From assembly GCF_932526225.1 (NCBI RefSeq), contig NC_064044.1, forward strand, positions 2,487,001-2,551,000: a stretch of 64,000 bases of DNA, read 5' to 3'. A program made the position numbers and the translations under genes. The notes beneath the pieces were generated by a model. It ran no database searches. It had not been told where the DNA came from and saw only the letters and a program-made list of their open reading frames with translations. This stretch comes from Nematostella vectensis. Its lineage: Eukaryota > Cnidaria > Anthozoa > Actiniaria > Edwardsiidae. Position 1 is the stretch's first letter; every line of letters starts with the position of its first letter. This document shows positions 1 to 11,131 of this stretch, one piece after another.

Positions 1-1960
1 CAGTATTTTTTTAAATAGAATTTTTTACTTGTATAATATTTTATAGAAACTATGTTTATTGACAGTTTGTGGTCATTTTCTTTGAATTTAAGTCCCCCAC
101 ATGTACCAAAAGCTCATAAGTCAGTATTAGAGTTTACTAAATTTCATTGTGTCAGGTTCAGAGAGCTATTGAAAGCACTTACCATGGCACTGCCCCTTTA
201 AAGTGCTGTAAAAAAAAAGAAGAGAAAATAGCTGGAGGGGGTCTCTGTTGGTTTTCTTTTAGTTTTAGTTTTCTTTTATTATTATTTTTTTTCTGGGGTG
301 GGGGGGTGGGGGAAGGAGGAATTCAGCTTAAAATTGCCCGTGGTCAATTCAACCAACTAAGCAACTAGTACAAAAGATGTTGGTTTTGCAGTCTTTGATT
401 CAATACTTTCAAGGTTATCATGCAATTCTGTAGTTTGACTGGAAATATATACTTTTTTTCTATTCATTTACAGTTCTATATGTACAGTGTGACCATAGTC
501 ATGATTACAATTATTTATAATAATTTTTACCCACTAACAGAAACCAACTTGACTGCAAAACACTCACTGTAAAGCATAAGATATTAGGCATTTCTTTCAT
601 GTGGCTGTGAGGTTGACCTGTCAACATCTACAGGGGCCACACTCACCTCGGAATCATATGGGTCCATTAAAGCAAGGTGTCGCAGAACCTTTCCCTGCCC
701 TCCTTACCCTCTTTCATCAGGAACACCTGTGCAGCCGACACCCTTAGGTGGATGGGGTGCACAGGTGCTTTGGGTGTGGCCCTGAAGATGGCACAGTGAC
801 CACAAGATGTACCAGAATGAAATTGTATATACTGTAAAAACATGTGAGTAGAAAACAGTCAATAGCCATGGAGTTTTTAGTGTGTTGTACATGTTATACA
901 TGTTTTAGGATTTACCTAATTACTTACAGTATTTTTTTAAATAGAAATTTTTACTTGTATAATTTAGATGAGTAATACATACTTTTCATAGTATGTTGTA
1001 GAACTCGTCTCGTTCATCCTAAATAACAATCAAAATTATGTTTGTTATTATCTTCGTGCAAAGGAATCTACAGTAGTTTTTTAATCAGATAATTGTTTTT
1101 CCTTCAACACTCCCCTGTTATTTCAACAGCTCTCTCTTGAGTTTGCTTGTCTCAGAAATAGACCTTGTTTGATAAACAAAGACATGTTACCCACTTATTC
1201 AATAATAGGTAACAACTGCAATATTGTACTGTATGAAAAGAGTGTCCCTCCCCCTTCTAATGTTGACATCAGTAAATCTAGCAAGCTCATTTTGCTAGAT
1301 GTATGATGTATACCAGGCTTGTATCCTCCAGGTCCATTTCCATACTCCGATGGATGCCATTACGGAATTGATCCGGAGATCCGGAGAAAAATTCACGAGG
1401 GGGAGGGCCAGTCAACACTCCTCTCCCCAAAGTCAGACGGTTGTTTGGATGGTCTGTTTTTTGTTTTTGTTTTTTGTTTTTGTTTTTTTCTTCTTATTAT
1501 TTTTCCGAAAACTACGCAGGAGTGAGCGGGGTTAAGCTCTACGAAAAAAAAAATGAATAGAAAAAAAAAAGAAAAAAGGGCATTGGCATGGGATCGAACC
1601 CGACCTGAAAAACAAAACGGAAACCATACATACGGATTACCCAATCGGTATGGCAGCAACTAGTACAAAAGATGTTGGTTTTGTAGTCTTTTATTCAATA
1701 CTTTCAAGGTTATCATGCAATTCTGTAAAAACAACATAGACCCACCACCACCTATTTTGATTTGTTTACCGCCCTTTAAAGGGGCAGTGTCGTGGTTATA
1801 GCTTTGCAATAGCTCTCTGTCCCTGATACAATGAATTTCAGTGAAATTCTAATACTGACTTATGAGCTTTTGGTACACGTGGGAGACTTAAATTCAAAGA
1901 AAATGACCACAAACTGTCAAAAACCATAGTTTTCAATAAAATATATTATGTCAACAAGGT
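1..1960. repeat. Inverted, rearranged copy of the 2.17 kb repeat
   Basis: Bases about 60-960 are the reverse complement of about 3,240-4,080. They share the segment with the paired CACAGGTG motifs and the 'gacagtttgtggtcatttt' block. About 970-1,300 reverses 2,900-3,230. From about 1,655 the sequence turns back to direct orientation: a ~70-bp block at 361-435 recurs at 1,655-1,725, and 1,735-1,960 matches 3,895-4,085. The result is palindromic at kilobase scale. There is no credible coding sequence; the short ORFs here are low-complexity or repeat-derived. This could be a non-autonomous DNA element or a fold-back rearrangement. Confidence 0.7.
1573..1655 (-). other. tRNA-like segment (minus strand)
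   Basis: Read on the minus strand this segment has an RNA polymerase III B-box-like GGGTTCGATCCC, preceded by a D-arm-like block and a 5' TGCCATA that can pair with the 3' end. The same segment lies in direct orientation near 2,630-2,708 and 5,517-5,596. I could not assign a convincing anticodon arm, so I call it tRNA-derived rather than a working tRNA gene. Confidence 0.4.
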
Positions 1961-2040
1961 ATTGACAGCTTTAAAAAAAAGGTCAACTGTTTGTAGCTAA
2001 ATAAAAAGCTAAGCTTACAATAAACACTGACTCGAGACAT

Positions 2041-4206
2041 GTGCAGTACCATGACGCTGCACCTTTAAAGTGAAATAAAGCTTTACTTAGTCAGCGCAGA
2101 CAGTATTGCTGATTTTGTCAATATTCTATGCGATTTTACGACCCCCTTCCTCTTATGTCTTTAATTGCATTTTTGATTTTTTAATGGATTTTTAGGCCGT
2201 TGTGTAGGTTAAGAAGCTTCACAAAGAAAAAGAGAATAGCCAAATCCCACTTTATATATTTTTATTTGTTTTATGATTTTTACATGATATCAAAACAACG
2301 GTTCCCTGAACAACGTCTTTTTTCTTCCCTAATTTGATGTCCTGTACACAATATAAGACAATGCGCCCGTGCGTTACGATGCCACGCGCCGACATAGGCA
2401 GCCCCCAAGGGACCCAAGACGCCCAAATAGACATGCATTTTTTTTTCATCCTATATCTCGGCGAGCTGTGCGTGGCGTAACCGTATTATAGGCCTTGGAT
2501 CCTGGTTATTGTCCTCCCCATTAATGCGCGGGTCGGAATACCTTGCAAGAGTGTTGTACAGCATATTCGCCGGAAATATCGGTGCTTGGGGCCTTCGGGT
2601 TCTTTACAGTCTTCCGTAAAAGCCTTGTGCTGCCATACCGATTGGATAATCCGGATGTATGGTTTCCTATTTGTTCTTCAGGCCCGGTTCGAACCCAGGC
2701 CAATGGCAATTGAAATTTTTTTTTTTAAATTCTATTTTCTTACCTAGTGCTAAGCCCCCTCAATCCGGCATAGTTTTGCGCAAAAAAATAAAAAAGAACT
2801 GATAAAAAAAGGGAAGAATTTATAGAATGTTTAATTGGTGGAGAGAAGAGGGGTATTAAGGAAACCTAGATTTCTTATTACCATAAAGCCAACAAAAGCA
2901 AAGGGGAGGGGCACTCTCTTAATACAATATTGCAGTGTTTTTACCTATTATTGAATAAGTTGGTAGCATGTCTTTGTTTATCAAACAAGGTCTATTTGTG
3001 AGACAAGCAAACTCTAGGAAGAGTGTTGAAAGAACAGGTGAGTGTTAAAAGACAAAAAAATATCTGATTAGAAAACTACTGTAGATTCTTTTGCACCTAG
3101 ATAATAACAAAAATCATTTTGTTTGTTATTTAGGAGGGAAGAGACAAGCTCTACGAGGTCAATGAGAAGTATGTATTACTCTTCTCATTTATACAAGTAG
3201 TAAATAATATTTTTAAAAAACTACTGTAATTTAGTAAGTATAAGTAAGTAAATCCTAAAACATGTATAACGTACAACACACTAGATATTCCATGGCTATT
3301 GACTGTTTTCCACTCACATGTTTTTACATTTTTAACAAGTATATAACTTCATTCTGGTACATCTTGTGGTGACTGTGCCATCTTCAGGGCCACACCCAAA
3401 GCACCTGTGCACCCCATCCACCTAAGGGCATCAACTGCACAGGTGTTCCTGATGAATGATGGTAAAGACAGGAAAAGGTTTCGCATCACCATGTTTTCAT
3501 GGGCCCCCATGATTCCGACTTGGGTGTGGCCCCTCTGGATGTTATGTCAACCTCACAGCCGCATGAAAGAAATGCCTATTATCGAATGCCCTACAGTGAG
3601 TGTTTTGCAGTCAAGATGGTTTCTGTTAGAAGGTAAAAATTTTTCTAAATAATTGTAATCATAGCTATTGGTCACACTGTATACATAGAACTGTAAATGA
3701 AAAGAAATATAAGAAAGAAAAATAAATATATATTTGGAGTCAAACTACAGAATTGCATGATATTCTTCAATATATTGAATAAAAGACTGCAAAACCAACA
3801 TCTGTTGTACTAGTTGCTTAGTTGCTTGGCTATTTTAAGCTGAATCCCCCCCCAAAAAAAATAATAATAATAAAGCAAACTCAAAATAAAACTAAAACAA
3901 CAGAGACCCACCACCACCTATTTTGATTTGTTTACAGCCCTTTAAAGGGGCAGTGTCGTAGTAATAGCTTTGCAATAGCTCTCTGTCCATGATACAATGA
4001 ATTTCAGTGAAATTCTAATACTGACTTATGAGCTTTTGGTACACGTGGGAGACTTAAATTCAAAGAAAATGACCACAAACTGTCATAAAACATAATTTTC
4101 AATAAAATATTATATTATGTCAACAAGTATTGAAAACTTTAAAAAAAAGTCAACTGTTTTTAGCTAAAAAAAAGCTAAGCTTACAATAAACACTGACTCG
4201 AGCCAT
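2041..4206. repeat. 2.17 kb tandem repeat, unit 1
   Basis: The unit starts at 'gtgcagtaccatgacgctg' and runs to 'gactcgagccatg'. It recurs almost unchanged at 4,926-7,098, and its first ~390 bases start again at 7,099. It contains the tRNA-like segment at 2,630-2,708, a CACAGGTG-rich block near 3,390-3,450 and a 'ccctttaaaggggcagtg' block near 3,940. ORFs of 60-120 codons in it are not preserved in frame between units, so none is called a gene. Confidence 0.8.
2630..2708 (+). other. tRNA-like segment in repeat unit 1
   Basis: It has a B-box-like GGTTCGAACCC at about 2,688, a T-arm that pairs four of five positions, a D-arm-like block, and an acceptor-like TGCCAT...ATGGCA pair. Parallel copies occur at 5,517-5,596 and on the minus strand at 1,573-1,655. 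This suggests the surrounding repeat has a tRNA-derived (SINE-like) component. Confidence 0.4.
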
Positions 4207-4925
4207 GAAAGAATCCAAAGAGCCATGAAAGAATCCAAAGACGAGCTAGCAAGTACATGTTAGGACTCCCATTTAGATGCAGCCAAACATACAAAGAAAG
4301 ACTTATTCAACTTAAATTATTGCCACTATCGTATTGGCACGAATATTTGGACATGTCATACTTTTATAAAATCATAAATGGGCTTGTCAATATTAATCCA
4401 TCAATTGTTCCCAAAGTTCGCTCAGTCCGTCCTACTAGATCATCTACAAACTCAAGCGCACCACAATTCTTCGCTCGCAAATGCAAAACTTCTGCTTTTC
4501 AAAAATCATATTTAAACCGTTGTACAAGAATATGGAACACTCTCACTAATTTGTTAAATAGTTCTAGCTACTCTGACCATGCTTCTTTCAAGCGCGCTTT
4601 ATTAAATTACTACTTAAATGCTCTTTCGATAACTTACGATCCAGAGGATCCGCGCTCATGGAAATCTGTCTGCCTCACCTGCAATCGGGCCAGGGTGCTA
4701 ACGCACCAAATCTCATGTTGTTTCTAATTTAGTTTTTGTGACCTTGTAACTTTTACACATTTTGTGACCTTGTAACTTTTACACATTTTAAACTCGGGTC
4801 CGCCGTAATTGGCCTAGCTGTGGCGGATACCCTGCCCTTTCGTTATTGTATGTATTTATGTTCTGTTTCTCATGTATAACGTATTATGTATGTGCATTTT
4901 TTTTTTCTCCGTGGGCAAAGTCAAT
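4207..4925 (+). mobile_element. 5'-truncated non-LTR retrotransposon (CR1/L2-like), 3' part
   Basis: The 719-bp insert interrupts the tandem unit at a point that is continuous in the next unit (near 7,098), so it is a real insertion. It carries the last ~156 codons of a LINE reverse transcriptase ORF (4,257-4,727), including the C-terminal block with the FYKIINGLV-like and RIWNTL-like segments, followed by a short 3' UTR. A duplicated ~20-bp block lies at the 5' junction (4,199-4,238). The catalytic RT motifs lie upstream of the truncation, so this copy is dead. The clade assignment is from general resemblance only. Confidence 0.75.
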
Positions 4926-7098
4926 AAATGTGCAGTACCATGACGCTGCACCTTTAAAGTGAAATAAAGCTTTACTTAGTCAGCGCAGACAGTATTGCTG
5001 ATTTTGTCGATATTCTATGCGATTTTACGACCCCCTTCCTCTTACGTCTTTAATTGCATTTTTGATTTTTTAATGGATTTTTAGGCCGTTATGTAGGTTA
5101 ATAAGCTTCACAAAGAAAAAGAGAAACGCCAAATCTCACTTTATATATTTTTATTTGTTTTATGATTTTTACATGATATCAAAACAACGGTTCCCTGAAC
5201 AACGTCTGTTTTTCTTCCGTAATTTGATGTCCTGTACAAAATATAAGACAATGAGCCCGTGCGTTACGATGCCACGCGCCGACATAGGCAGCCCCCAAGG
5301 AACCCAAGACGCCCAAAAAGACCTGTATTTTTTTTCATCCTATATCTCGGCGAGCTGTGCGTGGCGTAACCGTATTATAGGCCTGGGATCCTGGTTATTG
5401 TCCTCCTTATTAATGCGCGGGTCGGAATACCTTGCAAGAGTGTTGTACAGCATATTCGCCGGAAATATCGGTGCTTGGGGCCTTCGGGTTCTTTACAGCC
5501 TTCCGTAAAAGCCTTGTGCTGCCATATCGATTGGGTAATCCGTATGTATGGTTTCCTTTTTGTTCTTCAGGCCGGGTTCCAACCAGGACAATGGCATTTG
5601 AAAAATTTTTTTTCAATTCTATTTTTTACTTAGTGCTAAGCCCCCTCAATCCTGCATAGTTTTACCCAAAAATAATAAAAAAAAACAGATACAAAAAAGG
5701 AAGCATACATACAATTGGTGGAGAGAAGAGGGGTATTAAGGAAACCTAGATTTCTTATTACCATAATGCCAACAAAAGCATAGGGGAGGGGCACTCTCTT
5801 AATACAATATTGCACTTGTTACTTATTATTGAATAAGTTGGTAGCATGTCTTTGTTTATCAAACAAGGTCTATTTGTGAGACAAGCAAACTCGAGGAAGA
5901 GTGTCGAAAGAACAGGTGAGTGTTAAAAGACAAAAAAAATATCTGATTAGAAAACTACTGTAGATTCCTTTGCACCTAGATAATAACAAACATCATTTTG
6001 TTTGTTATTTAGTATGGAAGAGAAATGCTCTACGAGGTCAATGAGAAGTATGTATTACTCTTCTCAATTATACAAGTAGTAAATAATATTTTTAAAAATA
6101 ACTACTGTAATTTAGTAAGTATAAGTAAGTAAATCCTAAAACATGTATAACGTACAACACACTAGATATTCCATGGCTATTGACTGTTTTTCACTCACAT
6201 GTTTTTACATTTTTAACAAGTATACAACTTCATTCTGGTACATCTTGTGGTGACTGTGCCATCTTCAGGGCCACACCCAAAGCACCTGTGCACCCCATCC
6301 ACCTAAGGGCATCAACTGCACAGGTGTTTCTGATGAATGAGGGTAAAGACAGGAAAAGGTTCCGCATCACCATGTTTTAATGGGCTCCCATGATTCCGAG
6401 GTGGGTGTGGCCCCTCTGGATGTTGATATGTCAACCTCACAGCCACATGAAAGAAATGCCTAATATCGAATGCCCTACAGTGAGTGTTTTGCAGTCAAGA
6501 TGGTTTCTGTTAGAAGGTAAAAATTTTTCTAAATAATTGTAATCATAGCTATGGTCACACTGTATACATAGAACTGTAAATCAAAAGAAATATAAGAAAG
6601 AAAAATAAATATATATTTGGAGTCAAACTACAGAATTAAAAGATTTTCTTCAATATATTGAATAAAAGACTGCAAAACCAACATCTGTTGTACTAGTTGC
6701 TTAGTTGCTTGGCTATTTTGAACTGAATCCCCCCCCCCCAAAAAAAAATAATAATAATAATAAAGCAAACTCAAAATAAAACGAAAACAACAGAGACCCA
6801 CCACCACCTATTTTGATTTGTTTAACGCCCTTTAAAGGGGCAGTGTCGTAGTAATAGCTTTGCAATAGCTCTCTGTCCCTGATACAATGAATTTCAGTGA
6901 AATTCTAATACTGACTTATGAGCTTTTGGTACACGTGGGAGACTTAAATTCAAAGAAAATGACCACAAACTGTCAATAAACATAGGTTTCAATAAAATAT
7001 TATATTATGTCAACAAGGTATTGACAGCTTTAAAAAAAAGGTCAACTGCTTGTAGCTAAATAAAAAGCTAAGCTTACAATAAACACTGACTCGAGCCA
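4926..7098. repeat. 2.17 kb tandem repeat, unit 2
   Basis: It is a near-identical direct copy of the preceding unit with scattered substitutions and small indels. It includes the tRNA-like segment at 5,517-5,596. It ends at the same 'gactcgagccatg' boundary and is immediately followed by a third, partial unit. Confidence 0.8.
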
Positions 7099-7488
7099 TG
7101 TGCAGTACCATGACGCTGCACATTTAAAGTGAAATAAAGCTTTACTTAGTCAGCGCAGACAGTATTGCTGATTTTGTCAATATTCTATGCGGTTTTACGA
7201 CCCCCTTCCTCTTACGTCTTTAATTGCATTTTTGATTTTTTAATTAATATGTAGGCCGGTATGTAGGTTAATAAGCTTCACAAAGAAAAAGAGAATCGCC
7301 AAATGCCACTTTATACATTTTTATTTGTTTTATGATTTTTACATGATATCAAAACAACGGTTCCCTGAACAACGTCTTTTTTCTTCCCTAATTTGATGTC
7401 CTCTACACAATAAAAGGCAATGCGCCCGTGCGTTACGATGCCACGCGCCGACATAGGCAGCCCTCAAGGGACCAAAGACGCCCAATCT
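7099..7488. repeat. 2.17 kb repeat, partial unit 3
   Basis: The first ~390 bases of the unit are present. They then switch abruptly, near 7,488, to the reverse complement of the zinc-finger gene family sequence. The breakpoint shows that the repeat array and the zinc-finger fragments were joined by rearrangement. Confidence 0.7.
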
Positions 7489-8065
7489 TCTCTTTCAGAT
7501 CTCCAGTGTCATCTTCGTCACCTACATCTTCTACTTCTTCAATTTCTTTTCTTGCTCTTTTTCTTTTTTTTGGGTTTTTCTTCTGTTTTTTCATGTAAAA
7601 ATTCCGCAATGCACAAAAAAAAATATATTTTTGGTCTGTTTTTTTTTTTAAATTTGTGGGTGTCTCTTAAATGATTATGAAGTTTTTTAGGGTTTTTAAA
7701 GCACCCTTTAAAGGGGCATTTTCTTCTTCCTTTTCCCGTTTTTTTGTTTAGAAACATAATTTTTAATTGTCGCTCCAGACCATTCATGCACGTTTCTCAA
7801 GTGTCGCGGTAAGTGGACTACTTCCGTCTCACAGCAGGGGCAGCATTTTTTCGGTCTTGGAGCCATTACAACTGCGGATTTACAAAAAAGAAGGGTTCAT
7901 TAGCATCATGTGGCTCTCGTTATCATGCATAATGGCATCTAACACAATGAATCTCAATGCCCCCCACCCCTCGAGATAACTATCGAGAAATGGGGGCTTT
8001 TGACGAAGTTTTTACATTTTATGTACTATTACACATGTGAAGAACTCGGTGTGCAATCATCTTGT
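7489..8065 (-). pseudogene. C2H2 zinc-finger gene fragment (minus strand)
   Basis: This is an inverted copy of the 5' part of the zinc-finger/coiled-coil genes at 22.3-22.86 kb and 30.2-30.77 kb. Codons at 7,539-7,787 encode a clear C2H2 finger (CPFKGC ... HLRDTH) followed by a lysine-rich stretch. The preceding finger (about 7,790-7,870, with the CPCC-type start) is in another frame, so the copy is broken. Bases 7,980-8,065 match the 5' flank at 22,290-22,400. Function is unknown; the fingers suggest nucleic-acid binding. Confidence 0.6.
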
Positions 8066-9058
8066 GTAATTTTATGAAATGGTGCTACAAGCAAGAAAAG
8101 TTTATACTGTTGATCGTCCTTTTTCATTTTATGCGTATCACGGAGGTGGTTGTGCAGGCTTTGTGGTGCTATCCTGCACTCTTTTACAGGGCATTTTTGT
8201 CGACGCTTGGTCTTTTTCCCGGCCCTGCTCTCAAATCGTATTTTTGTAGTGCATTTTTGATGACTCGTCCGTCCATTTATGGACGTTACGTAAATGCCGA
8301 GGCAAATGTATTACTTGACTCTCACAGCCCAAGGGGCAACTGTGTTTTTCACGTGCAGGCATATAAAGACAACTGATTATGTGAATAAACAACTGGAAAA
8401 AAGAGCTCCCGTTAACTTACCGGGAATTACTTTTAATGCGAGAATTGATAGCCAAAACGATGTTTTTCCTTAATATTTTCAGGTGAATTTTTAGATCAAC
8501 TATCCCTCTTGAATTAGCCATTAAATCGCGCCATTTTCAAGTTGTGTTGAGTTGTAGTGAGTTTTCATCACTTGAGGAAACCATTCCACTGCCCGATAAG
8601 AAGTAAGCAAATCACGGCTAACATCATTTTATAGGATTCCCTTCCAGCCAATTAGGTTTCTTTTTAGTCAAATGATTTGAAATTTATCTGTCACAGTGCG
8701 CCTTGATGTAAACAACTTGGCGTAGGTATTGGAAGTTTTGCTACAAAATGAGACATTATGTACTTGTTCTTTGCCTTATTTTCGAAAAATGCCGATGCCA
8801 CAGCAGTGTTTGGGGTACCAGTTGTCTACAGGCATCGACAAATCTACGATTATTACTGATATTCAATAATTATTTAGCCAATCTATTCATTAACTCTGAA
8901 ATTTAGAATTTGCTTATCGGGAACCCGTAAACAACCGGGACGCTACCGCAAGCTTTGAGAAACGCTCTTCCTCGCCCGGAAAAGTATCCCGAAAACGGGC
9001 CCGGTAATTACCGGGTCTTTTTCTTTCTTTGGTTTCCCTCTCTTTTCTTCCTCTTCTC
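8066..9058. other. No gene seen; contains a 16-bp palindrome
   Basis: I see no supported coding sequence in this ~1 kb. CCCGGTAATTACCGGG at 9,000-9,015 is a perfect palindrome, and a related TACCGGGAATTAC lies near 8,417. This could mark a decayed small inverted-repeat element, but the ends do not align well enough to call one. Confidence 0.4.
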
Positions 9059-9059
9059 C

Positions 9060-9470
9060 ACATCTTTAAGAAATGGCGCTACTATTAAAAACAGTTTATA
9101 ATTTTTGTCAGTTTTTTTTCAAATTATGGGTTTCTCTTAAATGGTTGTGCAGCCTTTTTGGAGCTTTTTTACACCCTTTAAAGGGGCATTTTCTTCTGCC
9201 GTCTCCCGTCTTCCTCACTAGCTAAAAAAATCTAGCTGCAAAGGCCCAGGCTCTCTCTATCTCCTCCTTTGCTTTCTCCATCGCCATCACCATCACGATC
9301 ACCATCACCACCACCATCACTATCACCATCACTATCACCAACACCATCATATTACTATTCTTCTCTCTCACATCTCCAGTGTCATCTTTGTCATCTACAT
9401 CTTCTTCTTCTTCAATTTCATCCTCCGAATTTTCTTCCTCAGACTCCCTTCTTTCATGGTTTGAAGATAT
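9060..9470 (-). pseudogene. Second minus-strand zinc-finger gene fragment with (ATCACC)n
   Basis: The blocks 'gggtttctcttaaatgg', 'accctttaaaggggcatttt' and the ATCACC microsatellite at 9,280-9,350 match the 7.5-7.75 kb fragment and the reverse complement of the 22.6-22.9 kb gene copy. No finger remains in frame. Confidence 0.55.
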
Positions 9471-9472
9471 AT

Positions 9473-9512
9473 TCGGAGAGCGCCCTTGGGTACAGTACGC
9501 CGTGGTCTGTCA
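9473..9512 (-). pseudogene. Polinton major capsid gene fragment, downstream piece, inverted
   Basis: On the minus strand these 40 bases encode TDHGVLYPRALSE, found in the capsid genes near 37.25 kb and 48.17 kb. The piece that directly precedes it in those genes lies in opposite orientation at 9,919-10,124. Confidence 0.7.
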
Positions 9513-9530
9513 CATCACCTGGTGCTGGTT

Positions 9531-9715
9531 TGTTGGCTGACTAGGGCTCTTTAAATAACACACCTGTATCGGAGCAAAGGTTTGGCTGACTAGGGCTCTT
9601 TAAATAACGCACCTGTATCATAGCAAAGGTTTGGCTGACTAGAGCTCTTTAAATAACGCACCTGTATCAGAGCAAAGGTTTGGCTGACTAGGGCTCTTTA
9701 AATAACGCACCTGTA
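9531..9715. repeat. ~49-bp tandem repeat, nearly 4 copies
   Basis: The unit runs 'gtttggctgactagggctct' plus 'ttaaataacgcacctgtatc' and a short AGCAAAG tail, repeated with few changes. It sits between two pieces of a rearranged Polinton capsid fragment. Confidence 0.85.
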
Positions 9716-9918
9716 TTTTCAAGAACACTTTAAAAAGCGAGGATAATGTTGGAAGAAATGGGAACCTGTTTCCCTTATGCGCTATTCTAATTTTGCGAGC
9801 ATTACAGGAGCTGCTTTCAGAACGAACGCGCATGTCTTCTGCACACGAAGCCAACAATCAGCGGCTGATGGATGCCCTACAAGACAACCAAATAAAGGTT
9901 AGCGTGAATGAAAGAAGG

Positions 9919-10124
9919 CCAACCGCTACGATGTCTTCAAGACGTATGAGGAGCTTTACCTGTCCAAGGTCGAGAGAGAGGACCGCCTGGAGCAGGGCAT
10001 ACAGTCAGAAAACATGCGCAAGCTTCGCTTCAAGGCTGGCGATAAAGCGACTAGTAACGCCAAGGAGAACGTTCTAAACACCGCCCACGGGGCGAAGTAC
10101 ACCATCCCGCTAGACCATTCTCTG
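9919..10124 (+). pseudogene. Polinton major capsid gene fragment, upstream piece
   Basis: About 206 bases encode the capsid region from RYDVFKTYEELYL to YTIPLDHSL, nearly identical to the corresponding part of the capsid gene at 47.95-48.15 kb. It ends exactly where the inverted piece at 9,473-9,512 would continue. It is a dead fragment captured between zinc-finger gene pieces, with no other Polinton gene nearby. Confidence 0.85.
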
Positions 10125-10147
10125 TACCGACTGAAGTCCTTGTTTCC

Positions 10148-10425
10148 TCAAGCAGGGGAATGTCCGTATTTCAGTTTATTTGTTGTCGTCTCTGCGCTGC
10201 TGGTGCCATTCACGAAAGCAGTCTCCCACGCACAAGTGAACATCACACTTTCGACTTGTGTGTTAAAGGAGCATTTTCTTCTGCGGTCTCCCGTCTTTCT
10301 CACTAGCAAAAAATTTCTCGCTGCCTCTTCAGGCCATTCATGCACATTGCGCAAGTGTCGCGGTAAGTGCACGACTTGACTCGCACAGCAGGGGCACTAT
10401 TCCTTGCAGGCATAGCGGACTTACA
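10148..10425 (-). pseudogene. Third minus-strand zinc-finger gene fragment
   Basis: It encodes the finger VVHLPRHLRNVHEWPEEAAR with the upstream CPCC pair, as in the copies at 22.48 and 30.38 kb, then diverges. It is truncated after the first finger. Confidence 0.6.
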
Positions 10426-10610
10426 ACTGAAAAAAAGATGGGTTCATTAGCATCCTGTGGTTCTCATGCATAATGGCATCTAACACACCTGTTATTTGCT
10501 TGTTGAGTTTTTCAAGGCGATGTGCTGATATGTAGTGATTCACATTTAAAGAGCTGACAAATCTACAGATACAGCATACTAGAATTCATATAAGATGTCT
10601 TTTTCTTAAC

Positions 10611-10673
10611 AGATGAGCTCCAGGAGAAAGAATTAGAAAATGATCGCCAATATCAAACAATTGTTGATTTTAA
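10611..10673 (+). other. Exon-like segment, possible coiled-coil coding exon
   Basis: A pyrimidine-rich tract ending 'ttcttaacag' is followed by an open segment reading ELQEKELENDRQYQTIVDF and then a GT dinucleotide (AAAG|gttatt). The donor is weak. A second similar segment follows at about 10,812-10,850 before a GTAGGT. These may be exons of the zinc-finger/coiled-coil family or of an unrelated host gene. Confidence 0.3.
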
Positions 10674-10856
10674 AGGTTATTTATACTGTTATTATTGGAA
10701 TTGTTTTAAAGGGTATAGGATTATATACTGATACTGCTGTATCAAGATTAAATGGAAAGATACAAATAAAGACCTCAAATAACAATAGTGAATACTTATT
10801 TTCTAAATGTAGATGAGCTGAAGTCATTAACAGCAAGCACTAAGGAGATGTAGGTA

Positions 10857-10998
10857 GGATTTGACTTGGCATGGGTGATAATGGTTAAATTGGCAAATCT
10901 TGACTTGGTATGGGTGGTATTGGTTAAGTTGGTAGGTCTTGACTTGGTATTGGTGATAGGTTAAATTGGTAGATCTTGACTTGGTATGGGTGGTATTG
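10857..10998. repeat. ~50-bp tandem repeat next to the ISL2EU element
   Basis: About three copies of 'cttgacttggtatgggtggt' plus 'attggttaa', ending just left of the AT duplication that bounds the transposon. Confidence 0.8.
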
Positions 10999-11004
10999 GC
11001 TAAT

Positions 11005-11016
11005 AGCGCTTTAGCC
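11005..11016 (+). repeat. ISL2EU left terminal inverted repeat
   Basis: AGCGCTTTAGCC, a perfect 12-bp match to the reverse complement of the right end. A TTACGTCA box follows within ~10 bp and recurs, mirrored, near the right end. Confidence 0.9.
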
Positions 11017-11131
11017 GTGTTACGTCACACATTTTCGCGCCAGGAATTATGGGATTGCTTTGCGGACAAACACAAAAAGTTCGTGGTGGCGTGTTTTCAG
11101 CGGGAAGTACAGTAGCGGGAAGGTTTGAATT

